Below are positions 1 to 7,531 of a DNA stretch of 64,000 bases, in pieces (the stretch's first letter is position 1; each line of letters starts with the position of its first letter). This DNA comes from Brevibacillus brevis (GTDB lineage: Bacteria > Bacillota > Bacilli > Brevibacillales > Brevibacillaceae), in assembly GCF_031583145.1 (NCBI RefSeq), contig NZ_CP134050.1, positions 1,760,501 to 1,824,500 on the forward strand, read 5' to 3'. The position numbers were made by a program, and so were the translations under genes. The notes beneath the pieces were generated by a model. The model ran no database searches. It was not told the origin of the DNA and saw only the letters and a list, made by a program, of their open reading frames with translations.

Positions 1-342
1 ACGCAAAACGGTGAGCTGATCATCGGGTTCGTGGAAGCGACTGATGCGGAGAAAGGCAGCATCCATGTGTACGTCGTTCACTGCGATCACGAAAAGGCTG
101 TGGGCAAAGTCGCCGTCGTGCATGACAGCTGGGTCGAGCCTATGGGCGATTCCGAGGTGGCCAGCGAGGAGCAGGTACGCGACCTGATCGATCTCGCACT
201 GGCTACCAGAGACCGGGCGTGGTTCATGGAACTGGTCGCCCAGGAAAAGTCGCTGCCAAAGAGCGCAAGGCGCAGCGACCAAAGAGGCGGAGAGTCCCGG
301 CGCATCCGCAATCGCTTGGGAACATCTGCTATCTGGGAATGA
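1..342 (+). CDS. IDEAL-domain protein, C-terminal part (5' end outside window)
   Basis: The frame is open from base 1 to a TGA/TAA-type stop at 340-342, so the true start lies upstream; the GTG at 31 is not preceded by a ribosome site. About 113 residues are visible. The stretch with VRDLIDLALATRDRAWFMEL (about residues 58-77) matches the IDEAL domain, a short helical module of Bacillales proteins that is often a protein-protein adaptor. The tail after it is basic and probably disordered. No partner can be named from the neighbours; a thioredoxin-like gene follows after 36 bases. Domain call is by motif memory, not by a profile search. Confidence 0.7.
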   Translation, partial: TQNGELIIGFVEATDAEKGSIHVYVVHCDHEKAVGKVAVVHDSWVEPMGDSEVASEEQVRDLIDLALATRDRAWFMELVAQEKSLPKSARRSDQRGGESRRIRNRLGTSAIWE

Positions 343-378
343 TGGTTGGTACCGTATAATGCGTAGGAGGAAAAATGG

Positions 379-942
379 ATGACTACCCTTGCACACAATC
401 CGTGGTTTGAGAAAGGCATGACATACGACGAGTACACGAAGAGCATGAAAGTCAATCGTGAAGAGCTGACCCGTGTATACGAGCAGCTCACGTTCACCGA
501 TGAGGACCTGGCGGTATGGAAAGACGTTGCGAAGCGCAACTGGAGGGGCATCGTGCTGACTGCCGACTGGTGCGGCGACGCAGCTCTGAATGTGCCCATC
601 CTGCAAAGAATCGCCGAGCAGAGCAGCGTGGAGCTGAGATACCTGATCCGCGACGAAAATCTCGAGCTCATGGATCAATACTTGACCAACGGGACCTCCC
701 GTGCGATTCCGATCTTCATCTTCATCGACGAGCAAGGGGAAAAGCAGGCAGTGTGGGGCCCGCGCTCGCCGGAAGTACAGGAGTTGATCACAGGACTTCG
801 GAGCCAGCTGCCTGCAGCCGATGCGCCTGATTTCGCGGAAAAGCAAAACAACGTCTATCGCAGCTTCAAAGAAAAAATCACCTCCGATCCGGCCATTTGG
901 CGCACGGTGATCGACAGCGTGAAGGCCGCGGTAAGAGGCTAA
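379..942 (+). CDS. Thioredoxin-like fold protein (Thioredoxin_9 type), 187 aa
   Basis: A cytosolic protein with no signal peptide. Residues 55-70 read VLTADWCGDAALNVP, the place of the thioredoxin active site, and a cis-proline motif (RAIPIFIFID) follows near residue 112. Only one cysteine remains (WCGDA in place of WCxxC), so classical dithiol exchange is unlikely; family members of this type are common in Bacillales and their partner is unknown. Start chosen at ATG 379 because AGGAGG at 365-370 lies 8 bases upstream; an ATG at 375 is out of frame. A TATAAT-like hexamer lies at 355-360. Confidence 0.85.
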   Translation: MTTLAHNPWFEKGMTYDEYTKSMKVNREELTRVYEQLTFTDEDLAVWKDVAKRNWRGIVLTADWCGDAALNVPILQRIAEQSSVELRYLIRDENLELMDQYLTNGTSRAIPIFIFIDEQGEKQAVWGPRSPEVQELITGLRSQLPAADAPDFAEKQNNVYRSFKEKITSDPAIWRTVIDSVKAAVRG

Positions 943-1004
943 AACGAAGCGCGCATGGCGTACAGATAGAAAAATTTATAATGGATAGGACTGGATAACG
1001 AGAA

Positions 1005-2219
1005 ATGAGAAATGCAGAGAATCACGGGCGACCGATTCTGTTCCTGATGGTGAACATGTTCATCGCCATGCTGGGGATCGGTTTGATCATTCCCATTCTT
1101 CCCGAATTTTTAAAGGAATTTGACGCAGGCGGAAAGACCGCCGGGTATTTGATCGCGGCGTTGGGACTGACCCAGTTTATTTTTTCGCCGATCGCAGGGG
1201 AGTGGTCGGATAAGTACGGACGGAAGATTATGATTGTCTCCGGCCTCGGGCTGTTTACCATCTCCAACCTGCTTTTTGCGACGGCGGAGCACATCTCGAT
1301 GCTGTACGTGTCGCGACTGATCGGGGGCATCGGGGCAGCCGCCATGATTCCTTCGATGCTGGCGTACGTGGCGGACATTACGACCGAAGAAAAGCGGGGC
1401 AAAGGCTTGGGCCTCCTCGGAGCAGCCATGTCTCTCGGCTTCGTCATCGGGCCGGGAATTGGGGGCTTCCTCGCCGAGCTGGGATTGCGGATGCCGCTTT
1501 ACGTCTCCGCAGCTGTCGGGGCGCTTGCCACAGTCGGTTCCTTGCTGTTCCTGCCTGAATCCCTCTCCAAAGAGGCGCAGCTTGCGGCACGCCAGTCCAA
1601 GGAGAAGAAGGAAAACGTGTTTGTCCAGCTGGGAAGATCCGTCAAGGCGCCGTATTTCGTCATGCTGATCCTCGTGTTTACAATGACCTTTGGCTTGGCA
1701 AACTTCGAGGCGATCTTCCCGCTGTTCGTGGACGCGAAATTCGCCTACACGGCTCGCGACATTTCCATCATCATCACGGTGGGGGCTCTGGCGGGGACCA
1801 TTGTTCAGGCGGCATTTATCGGCAAGCTGATCACGCGATTCGGTGAGAAGAATTTGATCAACTGGACGTTTTTGTTCTCGGCCGTTTCCATGTTTCTCAT
1901 GCTGCTGTCGGGCAACTTCTGGTATATGCTCGCATTGACCGTTGTGTTCTTTACGCTGACGTCCATCATGCGTCCGGCGATCAACACGCTCATTTCCAAG
2001 CGTGCGGGAGACGAGCAAGGCTTCGTCGCAGGGATGAACAACGCCTACATGAGCTTGGGCAACATTTTCGGCCCGGCTGCGGCTGGTACCCTGTACGATG
2101 TGCATTTGAACGCTCCGTATTTGTTCGGCGCGATCATTTTGATCATCAGTCTGATCCTTTCGAAAAGGGAAGGCCGACGCCGGGTCAAGCCGATGGCAGC
2201 CCAGTCGGAAATCGTATAG
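1005..2219 (+). CDS. MFS transporter, DHA1 drug:H+ antiporter type, 404 aa
   Basis: Twelve hydrophobic segments. Motif A in loop 2-3 is GEWSDKYGRKIMI (about residues 65-77) and the antiporter motif C in helix 5 is GFVIGPGIGGF (about 145-155), both hallmarks of the 12-helix drug/proton antiporters related to TetA, NorA and Bmr. The likely role is proton-driven export of a small toxic compound at the cytoplasmic membrane; the substrate cannot be read from sequence. Start is ATG 1005 with a weak GAG ribosome site. A TATAAT hexamer at 977-982 without a good -35 is the only promoter hint. A terminator follows at 2243. Confidence 0.9.
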   Translation: MRNAENHGRPILFLMVNMFIAMLGIGLIIPILPEFLKEFDAGGKTAGYLIAALGLTQFIFSPIAGEWSDKYGRKIMIVSGLGLFTISNLLFATAEHISMLYVSRLIGGIGAAAMIPSMLAYVADITTEEKRGKGLGLLGAAMSLGFVIGPGIGGFLAELGLRMPLYVSAAVGALATVGSLLFLPESLSKEAQLAARQSKEKKENVFVQLGRSVKAPYFVMLILVFTMTFGLANFEAIFPLFVDAKFAYTARDISIIITVGALAGTIVQAAFIGKLITRFGEKNLINWTFLFSAVSMFLMLLSGNFWYMLALTVVFFTLTSIMRPAINTLISKRAGDEQGFVAGMNNAYMSLGNIFGPAAAGTLYDVHLNAPYLFGAIILIISLILSKREGRRRVKPMAAQSEIV

Positions 2220-2242
2220 CCCATCGCGGCAGAGTATCGGTG

Positions 2243-2284
2243 GCGGATCCGCTGTTCTTCGGAACAGGGCGGGTCCGCTTTTTT
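2243..2284 (+). terminator. Rho-independent terminator after the MFS gene
   Basis: GCGGATCC...GGGTCCGC stem with an inner TGTTC/GAACA helix closed by a TTCG tetraloop, followed by a run of six T. Confidence 0.85.
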
Positions 2285-2362
2285 GCGTAAGCCGCGATTG
2301 TCGTTTACCGAATCGGCCGGTCGCAGTTACAATGGAGGAAAAAGGAAAGAAGGGGATGTCCG

Positions 2363-2989
2363 TTGTTCACGCTTTCCACGCTCAGCACATTTGTCCTCAT
2401 CGTGATCGGCTTGTTTTTGATTCCCGGACCGGCTGTTCTCTTGACTGCCACACGCACCGTCCAGGGAGGGAGGAGGGCTGGCATCCTGGCCGGTCTCGGC
2501 ATCGCTACGGGCGATTTCATTCATACGATGTTTGCCGCCATTGGGCTGTCGGCGATCCTGATGACGTCCGCGATGGCTTTTCAGGTGGTGAAGATAGCGG
2601 GAGCAGCTTACTTGCTGTACCTCGGCATCCGTGCGATTCTGGAGAAGCCGACGGATCCGAGCGTGCCCGCCGTCACTCCGCTGTCTGGCTTGCGCGCTTA
2701 CACCGAAGCGATTCTCGTCGAGGTGTTGAATCCGAAAACTGCGCTGTTCTTTCTGGCGTTTTTGCCCCAGTTTGTGAATCCGGAGCGGGGAGCGACCTTC
2801 CTGCAGTTTTTCGTGCTCGGACTGGTGTTTGTGACCATGAGCGTCCTTTATACGTCCTTGATTGCAGTGAGTGTTCGCCAGCTGGGAAAATGGCTCAAGC
2901 GGGTTCCCTGGTTGGGACGCTGGAGCGGCAAGCTGGTCGGTGTCATTTATATCGGATTGGGATTGAAGGTAGCGTTTCAAAGCAGGTAA
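2363..2989 (+). CDS. LysE/RhtB-family amino-acid exporter, 208 aa
   Basis: Six predicted membrane helices. The N-terminal block FLIPGPAVLLTATRTVQGG (about residues 19-37) and the following G-rich helix with GIATGDFIH are the LysE-family signature; VLNPKTALFFLAFLPQF near residue 125 is also typical. Such proteins export amino acids such as homoserine, threonine or lysine, or related small metabolites. TTG start at 2363 is supported by AGAAGGGG at 2348-2355. It is a single gene flanked by a terminator upstream and an unrelated flavoprotein gene downstream. The substrate is not known. Confidence 0.9.
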   Translation: MFTLSTLSTFVLIVIGLFLIPGPAVLLTATRTVQGGRRAGILAGLGIATGDFIHTMFAAIGLSAILMTSAMAFQVVKIAGAAYLLYLGIRAILEKPTDPSVPAVTPLSGLRAYTEAILVEVLNPKTALFFLAFLPQFVNPERGATFLQFFVLGLVFVTMSVLYTSLIAVSVRQLGKWLKRVPWLGRWSGKLVGVIYIGLGLKVAFQSR

Positions 2990-3037
2990 GAGTGCGGTAA
3001 GCTCCGGTCTGCGAGTGAAAAAAAGGAGGGTGCTCGG

Positions 3038-3679
3038 ATGAGCAAACGATTCCAGGACGTGATTTCTACGCATGAACAATTTGCTGAGCTGCGTCAAGTA
3101 TACGGCCATCCCGGAGAGCGGGCGGTAAAAAAAGTCATCTCGTCTCTGGATCATCACTGCCGCGAGTTTATTTCCAAGTCCCCGTTTTTGGCGCTGGCCA
3201 CTTCAAATGCGGACGGGGAGTGCGATGTTTCGCCACGGGGAGATCATCCGGGGTTTGTGCTGGTTTTGGATGACCATCACCTGTTTATTCCGGAGCGGCC
3301 GGGCAATCGCCGCCTGGATTCCGTCCAGAACATCTTGTCCAACCCGCAGGTCGGCCTGCTCTTCCTCATCCCGGGGCTGGGAGAGACCTTGCGGATCAAC
3401 GGAAAAGCGTTTGTGTGCCGGGACCAGGAGCTGCTTGACCAATGCGCCGTGAACGGCCGTCGTCCGCTGTTCGGGATCGGCGTGGAAGTGAAGGAGTGCT
3501 TTGCTCACTGTGCGAAGGCGCTGATCCGGTCGAGCTTGTGGGATCCGGAGAAATGGCTGGCAAAGGAGCTGCTTCCGTTCATGCCGCAAGTGTACGCCGA
3601 TCATTGCCAAATCCCGGAGATGACTACAGAGCGGGTGGAGAAAGAGCTGAACGAAGGCTATCAAAATCGATTGTACTAG
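3038..3679 (+). CDS. PPOX-class FMN flavoprotein, MSMEG_1061-like, 213 aa
   Basis: Pyridoxamine-5'-phosphate-oxidase-like split-barrel protein. Key stretches are FLALATSNADGECDVSPRGD (residues 49-68) and the strand-loop with PGNRRLDSVQNILSNPQVGL (about 88-107), which form the FMN-binding face in this family. Members are cytosolic FMN proteins of mostly unknown substrate; several react with F420- or flavin-linked xenobiotics. Start ATG 3038 has AAGGAGGG 7 bases upstream. It stands alone between a LysE gene and a bidirectional terminator. The exact reaction is not predicted. Confidence 0.85.
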   Translation: MSKRFQDVISTHEQFAELRQVYGHPGERAVKKVISSLDHHCREFISKSPFLALATSNADGECDVSPRGDHPGFVLVLDDHHLFIPERPGNRRLDSVQNILSNPQVGLLFLIPGLGETLRINGKAFVCRDQELLDQCAVNGRRPLFGIGVEVKECFAHCAKALIRSSLWDPEKWLAKELLPFMPQVYADHCQIPEMTTERVEKELNEGYQNRLY

Positions 3680-3720
3680 AGCTTAGGCTGACTTCCTGGT
3701 TGCGGGCCAGGTTTTCATGA

Positions 3721-3756
3721 AAAAACCGAGCGCGATTCTTTCGCGTCTCGGTTTTT
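3721..3756. terminator. Bidirectional terminator between convergent genes
   Basis: AAAAACCGAG/CTCGGTTTTT arms with an inner CGCGA/TCGCG helix. A- and T-runs on both sides serve the + gene ending at 3679 and the - gene ending at 3758. Confidence 0.9.
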
Positions 3757-3757
3757 C

Positions 3758-4087
3758 TTATTGCTCATGATCGTTTTCCACCAAATGTTTCAGAGCGGAC
3801 AGCCTTTCATCCCAGTATTGGTCGAAAAAGGACAGCCACTGCTTGAGCTCGGCCAGGGGCTCCGGCTGAAGCTTGTACCGTGTTTCCCGTCCGACCTTCT
3901 GATTGCTCACGAGACCGGCATCGTGCAGCACATGCAGATGCTTGTTCACGGCAGTGCGGGTGATCGGGAAGCATGCAGTGATTTCCGCAATCGGCATTTC
4001 CCTGTCTGCAAGCAGCTGCAGCATCCGCCTGCGGGTCGGGTCAGCGATTGCCTGGAAAACGTCATGCTTGGACGGGGAGGTGACCAA
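3758..4087 (-). CDS. ArsR-family repressor, 109 aa
   Basis: Winged helix-turn-helix protein: DVFQAIADPTRRRMLQLL (residues 9-26) is the ArsR N-terminal helix, and TRTAVNKHLHVLHDAGLV the recognition helix and wing entry. No CxC metal-binding motif is present, so it is the metal-independent subtype usually paired with an SRPBCC protein, as here. I chose the TTG at 4087: its upstream neighbour ends at 4089 and GAGGT within that gene's last codons acts as the ribosome site, so translation is coupled. An open frame runs further upstream to 4201 but overlaps the neighbour and should not be used. Operators are visible at 4540-4584. Confidence 0.88.
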   Translation of the reverse strand: MVTSPSKHDVFQAIADPTRRRMLQLLADREMPIAEITACFPITRTAVNKHLHVLHDAGLVSNQKVGRETRYKLQPEPLAELKQWLSFFDQYWDERLSALKHLVENDHEQ

Positions 4088-4088
4088 G

Positions 4089-4514
4089 TTATACCTCGAT
4101 GGTTGCGGGAAGCTTCTCTTTGACGATCTTCTCCCACCCGCCGTCCATGATGCCGCGAATGACGGTGTGTGGCTGGCCGAATTCCGTGAGCTTCTCTGCA
4201 TCCCAGCCGGAGTGAATCAGGGTGAATTCCGTTTTTCCCTCTTCCAGCTGCTTCAATTCAAAGGTAATATGCCAATCCTTGCCCCAGTCAAAACCGAGGC
4301 GGTTGGGCGGATCGATTTCCGTCACTTTGCACGGAGAATCGCCAAATTGTCCGGCATGCAGAATGAAGTCGCGTCCCATGACAGGTTCAAATGTATTGGG
4401 CATCCACCACGATGCGATTCCTTCCGACGTGGCGACAGCTTTCCATACTTTTTCGATCGGAGCCTGAAGTACCACCGTTTTGCGGATCTCCGGCAAAGTT
4501 CCCTGTGTTTGCAT
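4089..4514 (-). CDS. SRPBCC (AHSA1-like) domain protein, 141 aa
   Basis: START/Bet v1-like fold of the Aha1-domain type: the N-terminal strand RKTVVLQAPIEKVWKAVAT and ASWWMPNTFEP (residues 10-45), then DWHITFELKQLEEGKTEFTL and the C-terminal helix GGWEKIVKEKL. These small cytosolic proteins bind hydrophobic ligands in a cavity; in ArsR-linked pairs the ligand is usually unknown. Start is ATG 4514 with GGAGG 9 bases upstream; the longer frame to 4544 lacks this site. It is first in a two-gene unit with the ArsR gene, driven by the promoter at 4562-4589. Confidence 0.87.
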   Translation of the reverse strand: MQTQGTLPEIRKTVVLQAPIEKVWKAVATSEGIASWWMPNTFEPVMGRDFILHAGQFGDSPCKVTEIDPPNRLGFDWGKDWHITFELKQLEEGKTEFTLIHSGWDAEKLTEFGQPHTVIRGIMDGGWEKIVKEKLPATIEV

Positions 4515-4539
4515 AGCGATGCCTCCATGGTTTGAATGT

Positions 4540-4589
4540 AACACCTCTAGGTGTCATAACCAATATAACACCTTTTTGTGTCATGTCAA
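4540..4589 (-). promoter_or_regulatory. Promoter and two ArsR-type operators of the SRPBCC-arsR unit
   Basis: On the minus strand TTGACA (4584-4589) and TATATT (4562-4567) are 16 bases apart. Two related sites, ACACCTCTAGGTGT (4541-4554) and ACACCTTTTTGTGT (4568-4581), both followed by CAT, lie just downstream of the -10 and inside the -10/-35 spacer. The placement predicts autorepression by the ArsR product. Confidence 0.7.
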
Positions 4590-4697
4590 AGGGTTTTCTC
4601 TTTTGATTGTTTCCTCGTGTGCGTGAGACATACATCCATCCTACCAAGATTGCTGGGGATTCAAGAGAAAAAATATAACCAGACTTTTTGTTATTAT

Positions 4698-4712
4698 GGT
4701 AATATTTACCAA
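4698..4712. promoter_or_regulatory. Possible operator, inverted repeat TGGTAA/TTACCA
   Basis: TGGTAATATTTACCA is a near-perfect 15-bp palindrome in an AT-rich stretch 80 bases before the secreted protein gene. It could be a regulator site; no partner is identified. Confidence 0.3.
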
Positions 4713-4794
4713 TAAATCCATTAGAAAGGGTATAGCCTGTGGGCATACATCCTGGAGCAGCAAAAAGTGAATGGGGAAAGGAAAGGGATGCGCA

Positions 4795-5835
4795 TTGAAA
4801 TTTTGGGTAAGAATGGCACTCGCTTTTGCGTTGCTGGTCGGCATGGCAGCGCCAAGCACATATGCCGAAGCGTCGTCGCCGAGTCCGGAATCTTTGTTTC
4901 CGGAGTATCAACATCTGCCTGATTATTTTGTGGTGGGCGAAACGTACAAGCTGGAAGTGCGCCATAAGCATATCGGGTGGGCAGAAGTAAAGAAGGCGGA
5001 GTTTGCCTTTTCCGAAGGAGCCAAGGAAAGCGTCGAACATGTGGAAACCGTGCCAACGGAAGATCCTGCGTACTACCAGACCACTGGAGAATTCACCCCG
5101 AAGAAAAAAGGGAAGTACACCCTCACCTTTACGATAACGGAAGAAGATGGGTACAACCGCTGGGTAGATTCGGTTCGCGCCGACATACGGGTCATCGACG
5201 CCGGATTGCCCGAGCCTCCCGAGGAAGTGCAGTCGAGGCTTACGAGCTCCGCCAGCACCTTTGAGATCGGGAAGGAAGTCAAATTCACCATTTCCACCAC
5301 CAAAAAGGGAACGAAGTTTGAAGATGCTCAAATCGTCGTGACCAAAAGTCCCGCAGGCATGGGAGAAGTCAGGAAACTGAAAACCGTGCAACGAAGCGGT
5401 ACTTACGTGACGACAGGCTATTTTACCCCTAGTCGGGAAGGCGACTATCATTTCCACTTCGAACTGCCGATGAGCGATGAACACGGAAAGCGGTGGGAAG
5501 GAGTCCTCGACTTTTCCATCAAAGTGAAAGCGCCCAAGCCGAAAAACATTCGCGTGGAAATGGTGCCGTTGGTAGGCAAGACGCTGTTGCAGGACGGGGG
5601 ACAAGCTGTCGTGATCGCGAAAATACCGAAATCGTATGCGAAAAAAGGATATTCATTCGCCTGGTCGGACAACGTGAAGCCGATGAGCGGACCGAGGCTG
5701 CAAGACAGCAGCTACGAGTATGTGGCGGGTGTATTCCAAGCGGAAGCAGCGGGTTTGCACCACGTTTCCTTCAAGGCTTATCGGGAGTATGAATGGGTAG
5801 GAGAAGCGTACTTGCAGATCCAAGTGGATGAGTGA
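4795..5835 (+). CDS. Secreted protein with three Ig-like repeats, 346 aa, function unknown
   Basis: Residues 1-25 form a signal peptide (basic start, MALAFALLVGMA core, AXA-type end at STYAEA). The mature part holds three similar beta-sandwich units of about 95-105 residues; each has a YXXTGXFTP or YVAGVFQAE strand (TTGEFTPKKKGKYTLTF, TTGYFTPSREGDYHFHF, YVAGVFQAEAAGLHHVSF), like the FixH/YtkA-type or Ig-like folds. No catalytic or anchor motif is visible. I prefer TTG 4795 (AAGGAAAGGGA 6 bases upstream) over ATG 4771, which has no good ribosome site but adds only 8 residues. It may be a surface-binding or envelope-stress protein; this is a guess. Confidence 0.75.
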   Translation: MKFWVRMALAFALLVGMAAPSTYAEASSPSPESLFPEYQHLPDYFVVGETYKLEVRHKHIGWAEVKKAEFAFSEGAKESVEHVETVPTEDPAYYQTTGEFTPKKKGKYTLTFTITEEDGYNRWVDSVRADIRVIDAGLPEPPEEVQSRLTSSASTFEIGKEVKFTISTTKKGTKFEDAQIVVTKSPAGMGEVRKLKTVQRSGTYVTTGYFTPSREGDYHFHFELPMSDEHGKRWEGVLDFSIKVKAPKPKNIRVEMVPLVGKTLLQDGGQAVVIAKIPKSYAKKGYSFAWSDNVKPMSGPRLQDSSYEYVAGVFQAEAAGLHHVSFKAYREYEWVGEAYLQIQVDE

Positions 5836-5863
5836 TTGCGACCAGATGTGAAGTTCCCATACC

Positions 5864-5909
5864 GAACGGCAGCCCACGGACGATGTTTCGTTTGCGGCAG
5901 CCGTTTTTT
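5864..5909 (+). terminator. Terminator after the Ig-repeat protein
   Basis: AACGGCAGCC/GGCAGCCGTT arms with one A-A mismatch, then six T. Repeat copy 1 begins right after the T-run. Confidence 0.75.
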
Positions 5910-5912
5910 CTT

Positions 5913-5998
5913 GTACAGATCGGAATTTCTAACATTCCTATCCAGTATAAGGGCAACCGCGGCTCCGCCAAAAGGCATGGCGTAGCCAGGTTTTCTAA
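5913..5998 (+). repeat. Post-terminator structured repeat, copy 1
   Basis: About 86 bases, roughly 85% identical by eye to copy 2 (27151-27237). It contains a 5' hairpin GGAAT/ATTCC, then CTATCCAGTNTAAGGGCAAC, then a hairpin GGCTCCGCC/GGCGTAGCC around the loop AAAAGGCAT, closed by AACC (5955-5958) and GGTT (5989-5992). The 21-base core 5970-5990 is identical to copy 3. Small frames crossing it are not genes. Confidence 0.7.
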
Positions 5999-6131
5999 TA
6001 CCCGACACTTTGAAGGGGGGGAAACGATCGTTTTGTCTCTCCAAGTGCGGGCAAATCATGTAAAATAGGATCATTCCAGAGCTGGAAGGATTCGGTACCG
6101 AAAACAGGCAAAGAGAAAGGTGGTTCAGGTC

Positions 6132-7439
6132 ATGCTGCACGAATCTGAAGAAGATCGATGTATTCAAAACTACGTAGCTTCCCCGCAAAACCAGGAGCGT
6201 TTGTTTAAACGGACGCTGCTGATCGTGGTCATTTCCCAAATCTTCGGCGGAGCCGGACTAGCGGCTGGCGTCACTGTCGGTGCGCTGCTCGCTCAAGATA
6301 TGTTGGGTACGGAAAGCTACGCCGGGATTCCTTCCGCGCTGCTGACCCTCGGTTCTGCCGTAGCTGCCCTGCTCGTCGGGCGGCTCTCGCAGCGCTCGGG
6401 ACGCCGGTTTGGACTTGCTTCAGGCTTTTTCGCAGGGGGAATTGGCGCGATCGGGGTCATTCTTGCCGCCGTCACTCGCAATATTCCGCTTCTCTTTTTT
6501 TCTTTGTTGATTTACGGGGCAGGGACGGCCACCAATTTGCAAGCCCGCTATGCGGGGACTGACCTGGCGAAGCCCAACCAGCGCGCGACAGCGGTCAGTA
6601 TCGCTATGGTCTCCACCACATTCGGTGCGGTGGCCGGCCCCAACCTGGTCCAGGTCATGGGCCGATTGGCGACTTCACTCGGCATCCCGGCTCTGGCGGG
6701 TCCCTTCATTCTGGGCGCTGCCGCTTTCCTTCTCGCGGGCTTGGTTTTCGCAGTTTTCCTCCGACCCGATCCGTTTGTAGTCGCAAAGGCCATCGCTGAA
6801 GCGCAGAAGACAGGCGAAAACGGCGCGAAGGACGCGGGGGCTGGAAAAATGGCAAGCAACGGCCGGGGGATCGTCGTAGGGGCGACCGTCATGATCCTGA
6901 CCCAAATCGTGATGGTGGCGATCATGACGATGACGCCGATTCACATGAAGAATCACGGGCACGGCCTGGGCGAAGTGGGGCTGGTCATCGGCATTCACAT
7001 CGGGGCGATGTACCTCCCTTCCCTGTTGACCGGGGTGCTGGTCGACAAGATCGGTCGCACGGCCATGTCGTTCGCTTCCGGCGCGATCTTGCTCGCTGCC
7101 GGCATGATCGCCGCGCTGGCTCCCGCGGATTCCATGGCTCTGCTGATTACGGCACTCGCTCTGCTCGGGCTGGGGTGGAACTTCGGCTTGATCAGCGGAA
7201 CGGCGCTCATCGTGGACGCCAGCGAACCTGCCACCCGCGCCAAGACGCAGGGGACCGTCGACGTATTGATTGCCCTGGCAGGGGCATCGGGTGGAGCGTT
7301 GTCCGGTATGGTGGTAGCGCACTCCAGCTTCGCCACCCTTTCGCTCGCGGGAGGCTTCCTCTCGCTGCTGCTGATCCCGGTCGGGGTATGGTACCACGCC
7401 AAGCAAAAAGCGGCGAAAACGAAAAGCTTGCCGCTCTGA
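6132..7439 (+). CDS. MFS transporter, 435 aa
   Basis: Twelve hydrophobic segments with a central cytosolic loop around residues 218-245 rich in A, E and K. The motif A equivalent is GRLSQRSGRRFGLASG (about residues 86-101), and LLTGVLVDKIGRTAMS in the second half repeats it. It resembles the YfmO/YitG group of putative exporters; the substrate is unknown. ATG 6132 has AAAGGTGG 7 bases upstream and is preferred over GTG 6120. The 133-base interval before it holds repeat copy 1 at its far end, but I see no clear promoter. Confidence 0.85.
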   Translation: MLHESEEDRCIQNYVASPQNQERLFKRTLLIVVISQIFGGAGLAAGVTVGALLAQDMLGTESYAGIPSALLTLGSAVAALLVGRLSQRSGRRFGLASGFFAGGIGAIGVILAAVTRNIPLLFFSLLIYGAGTATNLQARYAGTDLAKPNQRATAVSIAMVSTTFGAVAGPNLVQVMGRLATSLGIPALAGPFILGAAAFLLAGLVFAVFLRPDPFVVAKAIAEAQKTGENGAKDAGAGKMASNGRGIVVGATVMILTQIVMVAIMTMTPIHMKNHGHGLGEVGLVIGIHIGAMYLPSLLTGVLVDKIGRTAMSFASGAILLAAGMIAALAPADSMALLITALALLGLGWNFGLISGTALIVDASEPATRAKTQGTVDVLIALAGASGGALSGMVVAHSSFATLSLAGGFLSLLLIPVGVWYHAKQKAAKTKSLPL

Positions 7440-7440
7440 C

Positions 7441-7505
7441 AAAAAGCCGGTTGTACCTGCAGGGGGACAGAGAATGGACCCCCTGGGGCACAACCGGCTT
7501 TCTTT
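7441..7505. terminator. Long bidirectional terminator hairpin
   Basis: AAAGCCGGTTGT pairs with ACAACCGGCTTT over a 60-base hairpin whose upper part has a second GGGGG/CCCCC helix. It lies between convergent genes. Confidence 0.8.
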
Positions 7506-7531
7506 ACCGGACGTGGGCAACCAAGAATCGG

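Noticed and set aside
5913-5998. Repeat as a cyclic-di-GMP or other known riboswitch
   Set aside because: GGGCAA and GCCAGGTT look superficially like GEMM ends, but the GCAAACC and GACGCAAAGCC core is missing, and copy 3 is not in a gene leader.
5778-6239. Minus-strand frame with GYAMPFGGAAVA
   Set aside because: It reads through the structured repeat and a promoter region; similar short frames at other copies come from the repeat, not from a protein.
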